Origin: Camarhynchus parvulus
Taxonomy: Eukaryota; Chordata; Aves; Passeriformes; Thraupidae
DNA: 64,000 nucleotides
Direction of reading: 5' to 3'
Assembly (NCBI RefSeq): GCF_901933205.1
Contig: NC_044573.1
Location: 47,769,493-47,833,492 of the forward strand
Made by a program: the position numbers and the translations under genes. The notes under the pieces were generated by a model, which saw only the letters and a program-made list of their open reading frames with translations, had not been told where the DNA came from and did not search any database. This document shows positions 33,975-45,804 of this stretch, piece after piece (position 1 is the stretch's first letter; the number at the start of each line of letters is the position of its first letter).

Positions 33975-36900
33975 GTAACGGAGGGGACCCCACGCCGTCC
34001 CTCGCATGCCCGGCCGCAAGGACGTGTCGGCCCTGCCCGGAGGGGCGGTGCGAGGCTCTCCCGAGGGCTGGCGCTGGCTCTGGCTGCTGCCCGCCCCTGC
34101 CGCCGCCGGGGGCTGTCCCGGCCGGCCGGGCCGTGCCTGAGCCCGAGCTGCCGGTGCCCCGGCACGGCGGTGGCCGGAGCTCTGCTCGCAGGTAGAGCCG
34201 CCCAGGCTGCCGTGGCGTGACGTGCGTTCTCGCAAACAAAAATGGTTTTTAACCATGTGATGGAGGCGGGTGAATGCAGAAGGAGGCTGCCATTCTAGGT
34301 TGGTAAAAGTTATTTGAAACCGTTTCATTTTCCCCTCCTTACTTCAGGCATCCATTGTCGTGGTGTTTTGTTTTGGTTCTTTTCTTTCCCCAGAAGTAAA
34401 GAATTTAGCATCTCGTACTGTGCACTATGGTGTGGGTTGTTATTTTATTTCGCTAGGGTGAAATGTCATGATGGCATTTTCAGGCTGGTAAATTTTGCTA
34501 TTGTGATTTCTTAAGGAAAAACACAGGGAGAAGTTCAATTACAGCTTTTCCAGTGTTCTTGCTGTTTCAGTAGTACTTCCAGCGTGTTTTCCTCCTGCTG
34601 TGTGTTTTCAAAAGTTGAATAACTCTAGTCAGTTTCCACGTGCTGTTCTAGTACATTGAAGTATCTTAAATACAAGAGAACACTCAGACAATCGTCTGCT
34701 GAGTCAAATAAAACTAAATATACCTCCTGAGGAATTATCTGACCTAGTGAGACAGACCACTTGGTAATTTGTGACAGTATTTTTTAACTCATAGCGTAAT
34801 AATCCATGTACCAAAATAACACGTTGTAGAGCAGTTGCTCTTCACCCGTTTTAAGGATACATACCACAGTTCTGAACTGCCTTTCTGTCATGTAGACTAA
34901 AACATGCATGTTGTCATAACTGTTGCATTTGTTTGTTCTTCTTTGTGCTAATAAAAGACTTTGTGTTAATGCTACATTCACAGAAGTTTACATCATGAAG
35001 GACTATGTACATCATACAATAGTAATTGTTTTGTTTAGCAGCTAAAACAAATAGTATATCCTGCCTGTTTTAACCATGTTTTTCTTTTCCAGAATTGCAG
35101 GAAAAGTGAATTTATGGAATAAAAATCTTTACATCTGTCCAAGGAAGCAGAATTGGGTCTCTTTGAAGGTGCCGAGTTGTACATAATATGACAATGATAC
35201 TGGTATATAAAGCAGTCCCCACCCTGCAATTATAGAAATAATAGTAAAATTAGAAATAAAATTAGAATTTTATAAAAGTAATGGAGAATAACTACAGAGA
35301 ATCAGCAGTTGTAAAGTTGATGGTTATTCTCTGGTTTGGAAGTAGTGGTAGCTCAAATTATTGTCTGTTCCAGGGAGCATGTTTAGGAAATGTAGTCAGA
35401 GTAGTAAACATACTGTGTTTTGGCAGATTTGCAATTTTAGGATTAACCTGGCTGGCATTTTGTTCTTGTCATTGTGCATGCTCAGGAGTTTGAGCCTCAG
35501 TGCTTAGCAGGAATGATAGAAAGCAAGCATCTAAATGCAGAAGACTGTTTAAATTAGCCATTCATATCAACAATTTTTTCCTCAATTGATATTTACAGGA
35601 AAGCACAAGTTTGCTTAAACCTTGAAATTTATTGTTCTTCATGTATTACATGAAGAGAACCCAAGGATGTTTTCTTACCCAATAACTAAGCAATTTTGCA
35701 GTTCTTTTTAATCTAATTTGTTTTAATGGTTTTTTTTGTTTTTTGGTTTTTTATAACTGTTGACCAATGACAGTTTGGCTGTCATCTGTTTATTCTTATA
35801 AAAATCACAACTTGAAAAGACAACTCCCTTCTTAAAGAAAAGAACAGGGGTTTTTTCTGCTAAACAAATGCTATGTGTTGCCTCTTTAGTATCCTGCATG
35901 TTTAGAATTAAAATGTGCTTTGGAAAGCACTTAGCACTTGTAGAACATCTGCAGTTTTCAAGACATGTTTATGAGGCATAGAGGAAAGTGCAGAATGATA
36001 CTTGCTCTAAGTTTATGAGTTGAGGCATCCATCTGTAACCAGAGAAACAGTAGTCCATGGATGTCAGTCTGGTTATGGATGTCAGATGTTTACTTATATG
36101 GGATGTTGAAATCATGTGCTGTATTTAAGAAAATTACTTCAGCTTTTTTCTTAAGACATGTATGTGTGTGAGAATTCCACTGGCAGTGCATATTGTTTTT
36201 ATGATAGTGTGATACCTACTGTGTTATGTATTTTGAGTACCAGTTGCAGCCATTCCAATACAGCAGGGAAGAATGAAAGATAAAAGCAGGGATAGTTATT
36301 TCTGTGGGCTAGAGGAGTCAAAGTCACAGACCAGCGCTCTGTGGCTTTTGGTAGGAAGCTTTCAGGCAAGGCTTGGCCTGTGCAGGATTCACTGGGCCTT
36401 GTGCCTTGTGCCTTGAAGGAACAAGTTCCCCTCCCTAGGAGGATGAAGTGGGAGATGAGACTCCCCTGTGCTCCTGAAGGATCAGATACTTGCCTCTGCT
36501 GTCCCAGGGAGATGTTGCTGGTCTGCATGCAGGACCTGTCACTTAAAGCCATTGGTGTTTCTGGCTCAGGTCACATGAGCAGTGTGGGGTTTCTTCAGGG
36601 TGGGTACTTGCTTACCTACTGTGAAAGCTGAAGCCTGCTATCCAGGAGGGTTTGTGATATGCTGAGGTATCTGTGAAAACAGGTTGTTTGTGCTGTGCTT
36701 TAGAATCTGGGAATAGGTTTAGAAAAAAAACTAAATTATGTACCTTTTTTACCCCCAGCTGCACCTATGTCTGTCTGTGTACTTTGTTTTTGATGTTGAT
36801 TCTTCAAAACTGGACTTCACATCTCTCAGCTTGGAAACTAAACGTATTTGTGCATACTGTCAAAACTAAATAAATACAAGATGAAACTTACACTTGAGTT

Positions 36901-37162
36901 TGTTTTTGTGAGTTTATGATGAAACACTCATCTGTACCTTTATCCTCTTACTTTCATCTAAATAAACTGTAGGTACTAATCAAGAAGTATGCTGTATAAA
37001 AGGACAGGAAATTTACTAGAGGTATGCCCCAAACTGTCTTTGGAGATGATGGAATACAATCTGCTGACACTTTGTATTTTTGGGAAGGTGAAAAATAAAT
37101 TATATAAAAAACCTACATAAGCTTGTAGTACCTACACAAGCTTGCGTTGTAGTATTGATCTT

Positions 37163-37342
37163 TTGTTGCCCAGAGAAATTGTGGATGCCCCTTCCTTGAA
37201 GGGTTGAAGGCCAGGTTGGATGGGGCCCTGAGCAACCTGGTCTACTGAAACTTGTCTCTGCCTGGGGAAGAGGTGGGAAGCTTGGAACTGCATGCTCTTT
37301 AGGGCCACTTCCAACCAAAACCATTTTGTTATTCTGTGATTT
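37163..37342 (+). mobile_element. CR1 LINE, 3' fragment
   Basis: The stretch reads as the sense 3' end of chicken repeat 1. It has TTGCCCAGAGAAATTGTGGA, then 'aaggccaggttggatggggccctgagcaacctggtct', then 'ttagggccacttccaaccaaaaccatt', and ends in ATTCTGTGATTTTG, a decayed copy of the CR1 3' terminal ATTCTATGATTCT repeats. It is 5'-truncated to about 180 bp as usual for CR1. It carries several substitutions, so it is not recent. This repeat supports a bird or other sauropsid origin. Confidence 0.88.
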
Positions 37343-40300
37343 TGGTGTAGATGGAGCTTGCTTGAAGCTTGCCAGATACAGTATCACCAGTGAAAGCTCC
37401 AAAGCAGGGTCAGTCTATATTCTAGTAATTTGTTCAGGTGAGCAGAGCCTTAATACTTCCAAAAAAATCCTGTCTCTAGTTTTGGGGAGGGAGGAGGAGA
37501 GAAAAGGAGGTATCTTGTTTGTAAAACAAAACAAATGATATAATACAGTGCAATTTGGAAACAATTACGTTGTTCAGCCTGTGTTATGTTGGCCTTACAA
37601 CATTTCCAGTTTATGCTCCTGTGAGCCTGTTTGTAATAAACCAAAAGATCAGTAAATTTATGGAGTAATAAAGGTTTTCACATCATTGTAATACAATCAG
37701 TGAAAATACCAGAAGTAAATTCTGATCACAGTTTTCAAAGGTTGAACACCCGATTGATTGAAAACATTGGTGATAATTACGCTCATTAAAATTTCATTTT
37801 TAAAGTGTGTTGAAACTTAAAGCAATCTGACTTTTGGCCTCAGCTCTTTGAACAAAACAGGTATAATTTCATAATTTAAAGGAGGAGGTTCTTGAAAGGC
37901 TGTATGAGAAGGTAAGTTCTAGTTGCCATTTGCAATGGAGAGATTGTAATAGAATGAAAAATACTTGGGGCTAAGCCTTAGCAGAATACACAAAATAAAA
38001 ATTCCTTTGAGGCCATTCTAAGAAGTACTTTTGGATACAGTATTAATTTCTGCCACTGAGATCCATGGGTTTTTTTCCTTTTTTTTTTTTCCTCCAAAGC
38101 TAATCTACAGATCCCCAAAGTAGGTGGCAGTTCCATTATTAAAAACAAACAAAACGAAGCCAAACAAAAAACCCCAATGTATCCTGAAGAATTACATTTC
38201 TTCATGGCTCTTTTAGTGCAGATGTTTCATGTGGTGCTCTTCCCACTGGGTGGTGCCATTTTCCCTGTGTATAGCCAGCGGCTGCCTAGCGTCTTGCAGC
38301 TACTTGCATGTTTCGTTAGTATTTAGTGTAATCTGTTCTGCTTTTGAAGATAATCCCAAATTTTACTTATTTTCCTAATCCCAGTTATGAAGTAGGTGGT
38401 GACTAGAAATGAACATAAAGCGCAAGCTATGTGATAGTTGAATAATTGTGCATCATAGGCATTTTGTTCCTGCAAAGCTGTTGCTTTCTGGACAGTGCTA
38501 GATACCTTAGCACCTTTCAGATGTGACAAAATGAGTGGATAACTTTGTATTCTTCAACCCAATACTTCCTTAAGGAATGGAGGAAAACTTTGGTTACGAA
38601 GTGCAGTAGCTCCTTGTGTTTTGTTCTTCAACCCCCTCAAGACTTATACATAGCATGCATTTTGGTGCAATTAAATGGCATCAAGATTCTCATTGCTTTC
38701 TGTCTGCTTATCAGCATTAACCAGCTTATACTGAGCAGACAACCAGACATCAGTAAAACAACGCAGAGTGACCTATGTGAAACTACAAAATTACAAGAAT
38801 AAAAATAAATACATATACTTGCAAATACATATTCTCTGGGTTTGGCAGGCATGTATCTTTTCTTACCCACAGAGATAATCAGGGGCCAGTTCTGATTTCT
38901 GTGAGAGTCTAATTAAAGCCTTTGTGGTAATAATGGCAAGTTTACAATAAATGCATTGTTTATGCAAGTCCTGTATTTACCATTTTTCCTGTCCCTCACT
39001 TCCAAGTGGTGGTAGCATGCAGTAGGGCTCAACAACCCATTTTGAATAGCAAGAAACACTGAGAAGTGATAAGTAACTGGGATGATACTTTAGTTAAAGT
39101 GTTGTGGTTGCTATTTTGATGCAGCTCGTTTCCTGCCTATTCTTCTGGTATAATAGAAAGTAGCAATCAGTAGTAGACAGTACAGTACAGTAAACACTGT
39201 CAAAGCAAATGGGAAAACGGTATTAGATTATACATTTTGTTGCTATCAGCCATTATTCTCTCATCTGTATTTCCTGTAGTGCTATTTCTACCATCTGTCA
39301 GAAAAGAAACTGTCTTATACATGAGGAAGATTTGCTTTTAGTTACTTTTCTCTGACTTCATCATTAAGTCAGGCATTTGGTTAAAATCTCTTAGTAAAAT
39401 AAAAGTTCCCACTGAAAAACACCTGGGCCTGAGGCGAGCTACAGAGAGAAATAAAACGTGTTTTTGAAAGTTGCCTTTGAAAATTCTGATTTTCTTATAT
39501 CTGATGAAAAAAAAAGAAAAAGAGAAGCCTTGCTGATGAACAGCATTAAGTGTTGAGAATGGCTTTCTTGAAACCATTTAGTTTTAATTCAGGCGTAATT
39601 TCAAAATTTAATTCCATCAAATAATTTTCTTAGGATATATGAATAGACTAAAAAGTCTTAAATTCAGCCTGGATTTTAATAGAATTAAAACTTGTTTCCA
39701 TGGTTCTATGTAGCAGCTCTACCAAAAGGGAAGTTGAAAAGTCTGCTTTAAGTCTGGTAGAATATAAACATGTGGTGTATGATGCACACAGGTTTCTTCT
39801 TTTTGGGTATCTCTTCTTGCTTTGCAAATGCAAGGAAACATTTCTGAAAATCAGACCACTTATGAAGGAGTTAACTAGGTGTGGCAAATTAACAATTTTG
39901 TTTTACATTAATACTAGGTATTTAAGTAATACAATAAATTCATCTGCCACTTACAGAATCTAAGGGGAAGATGGTTTGCTGACTGCAGAAAAAAATAGCA
40001 TTAAAAAGTATGCTTTTCTTAGGCATATGGGTAAGGCTTCCTACATGGCATACAGAATTGGAGATATTTGTCAGAGCTGTTTAAACAAAGGGCTGCTGCT
40101 GAGGGCTTTGCTGAGACTTGAGGAAGGTGGGACTCCAGAGCCTGTGGCAGACTTCAACTCTCAAAAACTTGACCTCGCTCAGTTTCAATGAGGGGAACCC
40201 GCCCCCAGCTCTGGTTTTTTAACAATCAATAGCAATTCAGTCTTGGCGAGATTGAGACAGATCCTACTTCAAAACATCAGAGACTGAATTTTGTTCACAG

Positions 40301-41587
40301 GCAACAGGGAGACACTTGTGACAGAATCTGGTGTGTAGGGTAAGTAAATTTGAATACTGTGAGTGTACTGAAGGAAGTTCAGTTTGAGTGATATGTGGTA
40401 ACAAGACTATGCAGTAGCACATTCAGATAACTGAAAATTGTATCCAAAACAGGACTTGAGAATTTTCTTCATTGTAACTTTGGTATAAAAGGTAAGGAAG
40501 CTAGCAAAAAACTTATTCTTTTAAATACTTTAATTTAGAGATTTTTTTTGGTATGTTTTCTTTACTTTCTGTTCTACTATTTTTTATAGAAGTCTTTTAT
40601 TCCTTGGCACCTCCCTGCTTATCTGCCTCCAGAGTGCTTATAATATTAAACTCTTCCAGGGGAATTTCTAAGCATGAATTTAAGATACTCATTTACCTTG
40701 TTAAAGGACTTCATTTGATACAAATGGAATTACTTAAAATATTTAGACATATTCAAAATTTTGAATTGACACTTAAAGTGTGCTAGTTCATGCAAAACTT
40801 ATGACAAAGCTTATAGGAGTTAGTCTGTCCTCTGACTGATTTGTGAGTAGGTGATCTGAAAATTGCCTGGCTGCTTGTGGTTTGGGTTGGTTGGTTAGTT
40901 AATGTGTTTCTCCAGGGTTATCTAAGTAGCCCTGTGGTTTTTAAAGAGGTGATAGTGAACGGAGAAACACCCCCACCTTACTGGGGTTTGGAGGTTCTAA
41001 GTTGCTGTGTTTTAGGGTCAGGCTAAGGCAGGGACGAGACACCCAGCACCTTTATGGCTGCTGTTGTGCCCTGTAGTTACTGTGTACCTTCCCTTACATA
41101 ACACAGAATAGAGAAAATTTAAACTTGGAGCAAGGTGTGCAACAAGCTGGCAACTGGGAGAGCAGTGGCTGAGCAGAGCCTTTGCTGCAAAGAGCTCTGC
41201 ACAGACAGTGGGAGAGGCAATCTCATCTTTTTCATTTATTGATGTGTTTTTTGTTCACCACTCTTTAATGGTGATAAGAAATTTCATTGACCCATATTTT
41301 GTTTATCTTTTAAGATCAAGCTGGTAATTTTTCCACTCTTCTGTGCAATCTGTGTGCAGTCCTCTTCCGTGTCAAGATGAGTCTGTGCTGTTGGCAGACT
41401 GTTGAATTATACTTCTTTCATGCCTGCAGTACAGCTGTAATAAAATAGTAACTGCTGGCTTTTGTGTTTCATGGTTGTGCCTCATTAGATTGAATTTCAG
41501 AACATCCTCTTCTAGTCTCTGCTTACCTTTTTTCAGTCCTAGATCTTTGCACATCTTGTATCACTTCCTATATCTGCTTCTGGTTTT

Positions 41588-41660
41588 CACAGAATCACAG
41601 AATTAATCAGATTGCAAGGGACCACTGTGGGTCATCTAGCCCAACTTCCCTGCTCAAGGA
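41588..41660 (-). mobile_element. CR1 LINE, short 3' fragment (antisense)
   Basis: CACAGAATCACAGAATTAAT followed by 'gggaccactgtgggtcatctagcccaacttccctgctcaagg' matches the reverse complement of a CR1 3' end: the TGATTCTGTG terminal repeat, then 'GGACC..ATCTAGYCCAAC'. Only about 70 bp are recognisable. Confidence 0.8.
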
Positions 41661-43269
41661 GAATGAAAACCAAAGTTTTCCTTTGCTCCATTCTGGTCTC
41701 CTCCTTTTACCAGAGCCATTTATCAGTTATATGGAGATCTTTGGTTTTATTCTTTTGTTCAGTTATTTGTACAGCCACTTCTTATGCTCCTTTGATTATC
41801 CTTCATATGCATGAAACAAGGAGCCATAAATTGCAGTCATGCAGATTTTGAAAGAGTCCTCTGTGAGGCTTGAGCTGCTTGGTTGCTTTGCTCTCTGGCA
41901 ATTCCTTAACGTCAGTGGATTCTGCACAAAACCATCTGCAGTACAGATCAACCAGTGCAAAAGCAATGAAAAACTTTATAATTTAATGCCTAGAAACTTA
42001 TTTTAATCTTTCAGATGAGCATTTTTGCTGTGAAGACTCACAAAGATGGGTTTTAAATTAAAAAAATGGACCTTATTAAAGGAAATAAATGCTATCCTAG
42101 AAGTTAGACTAGGACCTGTATATTCTAATAAAGTCTTCCAAAATGCTTTTCTTCTTTAATTAGGAAAGCCAACATGATCAATTAATGGGAAGATCAGTAC
42201 CATTCAAATATTTAACTTACCTCTTTTTATGGCTAATTTTGCATATTTTCAGATGGTTGTGTATTTATCATTGCTTCCAAATGATAAATAATTAAACCTG
42301 TGTTTTTCCACTTGGAATAGGAATAAAAACAAGATGAAGAAAAATACTGATGTAGAAATGGGTTTAGCTGTAAAACCATGTGTTTGCTGTTGTGTGAGCC
42401 CTTTCTCAAAGGACATTTGTGTTTCTTTTCCTTTTTTTCAAAGATGAATGGAACATTTGATGTTCTAGGCTTTACTATTGTCTCTAGAAACAGAAAAGTT
42501 GAAGTAGTTTAAAAATTGCATTGTTGTCTTATGGCATCCAGAATAGGGTGGATTTCCTTAGACAGATTGTGCTAGCAGAAACATGATGTGGACTGAGAAA
42601 ATAATTTTTTCTTATTTTGAAACTTCCTTGTTAAATGCATATTGTGAAGCAAACTCTGGTGAGAAGCACTTGTGTAATCATGTGGATATTACCTGGGTAG
42701 TGAAACCTGATCTTTTTTGGTAATTTCCATAATTCCCTTAAGAAGTAAAGAGAATTCAGGTTTCTGAACACAGTCCACTTTGATCGTACTGTTCCCTAAA
42801 TTAGTATTATTGAAGATGGCAGCACTCTTTCCTTCCTGTATGAAGCTATATCACGTGTGAATATATATGTATATGTTGAAAATATGTTGGAAGTACATTC
42901 TGTTGCACAGATGTCCTATTTAAGTAAGAAAGTTGTTTAATTCATAGTTCAGTATCTAACATAAGGAATAGTAAAGAACTAGGCAATTCTCATGAAATAT
43001 GATATGAATGCAAGCTGCTACTGTTTACCTGATTATTAAAGGCAAATCAGAACCATATCTTTTGAGATTCAGGTCTGACTGGAGGCCACAGTGGGAAGGC
43101 TGAGGCTCAGTGGTGCACAAAAATAACAGTGATAAATATGTATTACAGAAGAAAGTGTTTCAGAATGAGATTTGACCAAACCTGTTTGAGTGAACAAATA
43201 AAATAAACATCTCATGGCAACTTACTCTTGGCCCCGTTTGCATATGTGGTTTTAGGTTATTTAGGGGAA

Positions 43270-43780
43270 TTAATGATCATGAAGGTGGTAAGGTTGCAAG
43301 TCAAGGAGGCTGCAGCACTTAAAAAAGCAGAGAGGAGAAAGGACATAGAGAAGAAAGGAAGGCAAAAAAGGGACAAGAATTAAGGCTGGAGAAGGAGAAG
43401 GATGATGAACTGTAAAACTGGCAGGTGGCAGAAGTGCATGCACCTCCACCAGCAGCAATTGGAAATGGGACATCAGGAAGGACAAGGTGGGTACCTGTGT
43501 ACAGGGAAACACAGGGCTGGGAGTAGCAAAAAATCCAGAGATCCATGGTTCAAAACTGCCAGGGCACAGTGAGGGCTGGCAGCTCCCTGGGGACTGCAGG
43601 GACACCCCATGGCACTGGCAGTCAGGAACAGGCAGCCAGGGGCACAAGGGCAGCCCCAGCCCTGAGCATCAGGCATCTCCCTGGGGACAGGCTGAGGCTG
43701 GGGCAGGACATGGGCCCGTGGGCATGTGGGGGTCAGGATCAGACACACCCTCGAGATGGCAGGACGTGGCCACCATGATG
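43270..43780. other. GC-rich, purine-biased block in EPM2A intron 1
   Basis: About 500 bp of clearly different composition from its surroundings. A GA-rich first part (about 43311-43410) is followed by a G-rich part with many CAGGG/CTGGGG phrases but few CpG. Frames are open on both strands (up to 125 codons) but have no recognisable domain. It may be an unrecognised interspersed repeat or degenerate minisatellite. Confidence 0.4.
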
Positions 43781-45629
43781 TGCATGGCTACAAACAGTTG
43801 TTGGAGAGTAGAATGGGGAAGGCAAGTTGGGCTCTTTGTGGCTGTATTTTGCTGAGTGCATGAAGTCATTAATTAAATGCCATAAGTATCCATAGATTCT
43901 GTTGTATTTGTTGATGTATGCTGTTGTCTTCTTGTATCGTTTAAAAGTGGTAAGAATATGTAAACAACTAGAAATGTGAGATAAAATATAGTGGTGAGAT
44001 TTGTAGCTTCTGAAACGCTACAGATCTTGTTTACCTTATTTATAATCAAAATAATCAAAAACTATGTGATACATAATTGCTCAGCAATGTGAAAGAGAAA
44101 ATAGTTTTTCGTCTCATATTTTATTTTCCATTTTGGTAAATAATAATATTTCACAGGTTTGATAAAATGGCCTGCATGTCATCTGGAAATAAGGAGATGG
44201 TTTGAGCTTTCCTCTTAAATGTTATTCTTACTCTCTAATAATTGCATTAATACATCTCCCAAAATGCTCTTGCTCTAGCAAATTTCCCTAACTGTAGTGA
44301 TTGAAAACTGGTCATGCATTTACATGCAATGGGAAATTGAAGATATTCCTTTGGGCATAATTTTTCTCAGAAATATTTTAACATCATTAATAATGTATAA
44401 GTGTAACAGGCTTAAGCAAGCCATAGACTAGGTCACTTCTGATCTGCACGATAATTATTCCTACATGGCAATTAGTATTACAATAAGTATGTAAAAATGG
44501 TGCTGGGGGGATAATGTACATGTACTGTATTTTTGGAGTCTAGATACCTTTTGATTGATCATGCGACCCATTTCAATTCAAGTTGCTTACTCTAGCATGG
44601 TATTAAAAACAGGTTTTCTGACTGAAGCTCACACTATTGCTGTAGGAGAAGAAGAGGTAACAAATATTGGTGGAAAATCATAAGAAAAAGAATCTTGCTT
44701 TAAACTAGGCCATTTAAGGTAGTTGTGGTCATTCATTGTTGCAATTGCGACTCTGTGGGTCACTTTGGGCAGCTTCTACTGTGTATGAACAGACTTTCAA
44801 AGTGAGACATGCATTTGAAGACAACAAAATGAGTGTTTATTGGTCTGCAAACATAAAAGACAGAGAGGGTTTAATGAACTCCTTGGCTAGATAGCCAAAT
44901 ATATCTGCTCTGCAACAGGAGTCATTGGTGGCCAGGCAGCTGTGAATGAGGTGGAAGAGGAAATCTTTTCCCCTTTGAACAAGTCTGCCTTGTTTCTACG
45001 TTGCTGTCTGCCACCTTCTTTGGGCTTTGATGCCTTTCCACATTGATGTTTTTCCTCTTGAATCCTTAAGCTGGTAGCAAATCCTGTGTCACCAGTCCTA
45101 CTTTTTTGGTGGTTTTTCCTTTCTAAGCATGCACGGCTGTCCTCTGAACTTTCTTTGAGGTCTTTCCCATATCTTGGCAACTTTCTTAGAAGTCAGCCTG
45201 AACCAAGGTCAGGCTGCCATGGCATCTCTGAGACATAGCAAGATTGATACCCTGGGGAGAGGTCACTGAGCAAGAATATTAAACACTGAGGTCACATACT
45301 GTGAGACATCTAATGAGGAACTTAAATGAAATTAATTATTCTTACATTATAAGTGATTTAGAAGTTTTTAATATTGTGGAGGTTTTAAAATAACCATTAA
45401 ATCAAAATGCATTTTAAAAAATAATCTACAAAATTTTATTTTAATGCTGACCATTTGCTTTGTGGCATTGCTTCTGTTGCCATTATTTTAGTTGTTAATA
45501 ATGCAGTTTGAAGAAGTGGGAAGCACCACTCCAGGCCTTGAATGTTCAGTTCAAATCTCCCTGCAGTTGTTTTTTTTTTTTAAGATTATCCAGACACACA
45601 GCTTGCAACTGTCCTTTCTTCTGTTCTAG

Positions 45630-45804
45630 GTAGTGGGCCCCATCATGATCGAAGTTGTGTTTACAACCAGAGCAACATAGTAGATGGAGTTTACTGCCTC
45701 CCAATTGCACACTGGATTGAAGTCTCTGGACATACTGATGAGATGAAACACACAACTGATTTCTATTTCAATATTGCAGGACATCAAGCTATCCATTACT
45801 CCAG
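45630..45804 (+). CDS. EPM2A: EPM2A laforin, coding exon 2 (end of CBM20 domain and linker)
   Basis: Encodes residues 88-145 and two bases of codon 146, reading [20 protein letters not shown], then [20 protein letters not shown], then [18 protein letters not shown]. It is closely similar to human laforin, including the Asp of HHD (human Asp107) used in glucan binding. It runs from the acceptor TTCTAG (before 45630) in phase 1 to the donor GTAAAA at 45805, leaving phase 2. Together with exon 1 it completes the CBM20 module and leads into the dual-specificity phosphatase domain. That domain's catalytic HCXXGXXRS loop lies in later exons outside this window. No substitutions that would break the fold were seen. 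Confidence 0.96.

Larger units (their letters stand above)
33220..34210 (+). promoter_or_regulatory. EPM2A: CpG island / promoter of EPM2A
   Basis: GC- and CpG-dense block of about 1 kb starting abruptly in AT-rich DNA. It spans the laforin first coding exon and its splice donor. No TATA box is evident. Half of it upstream of the ATG is occupied by a G-rich minisatellite. The transcription start is not determinable; it must lie before 33713. Confidence 0.85.
33975..45629 (+). other. EPM2A: EPM2A intron 1 (11.65 kb)
   Basis: From donor GTAACG to acceptor CTGTTCTAG. AT-rich apart from its first 230 bases. It contains two CR1 fragments (37163-37342 and 41588-41660), a GC- and purine-rich block (about 43270-43780) and an unexplained 97-codon minus-strand frame (44887-45180). 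No alternative laforin exon was recognised. Confidence 0.85.

Noticed and set aside
33253..34328. Minus-strand open frames of 214-328 codons across the EPM2A CpG island
   Set aside because: They are shadows of the GC-rich island, the minisatellite and laforin exon 1. The protein-like repeats come from the minisatellite itself.
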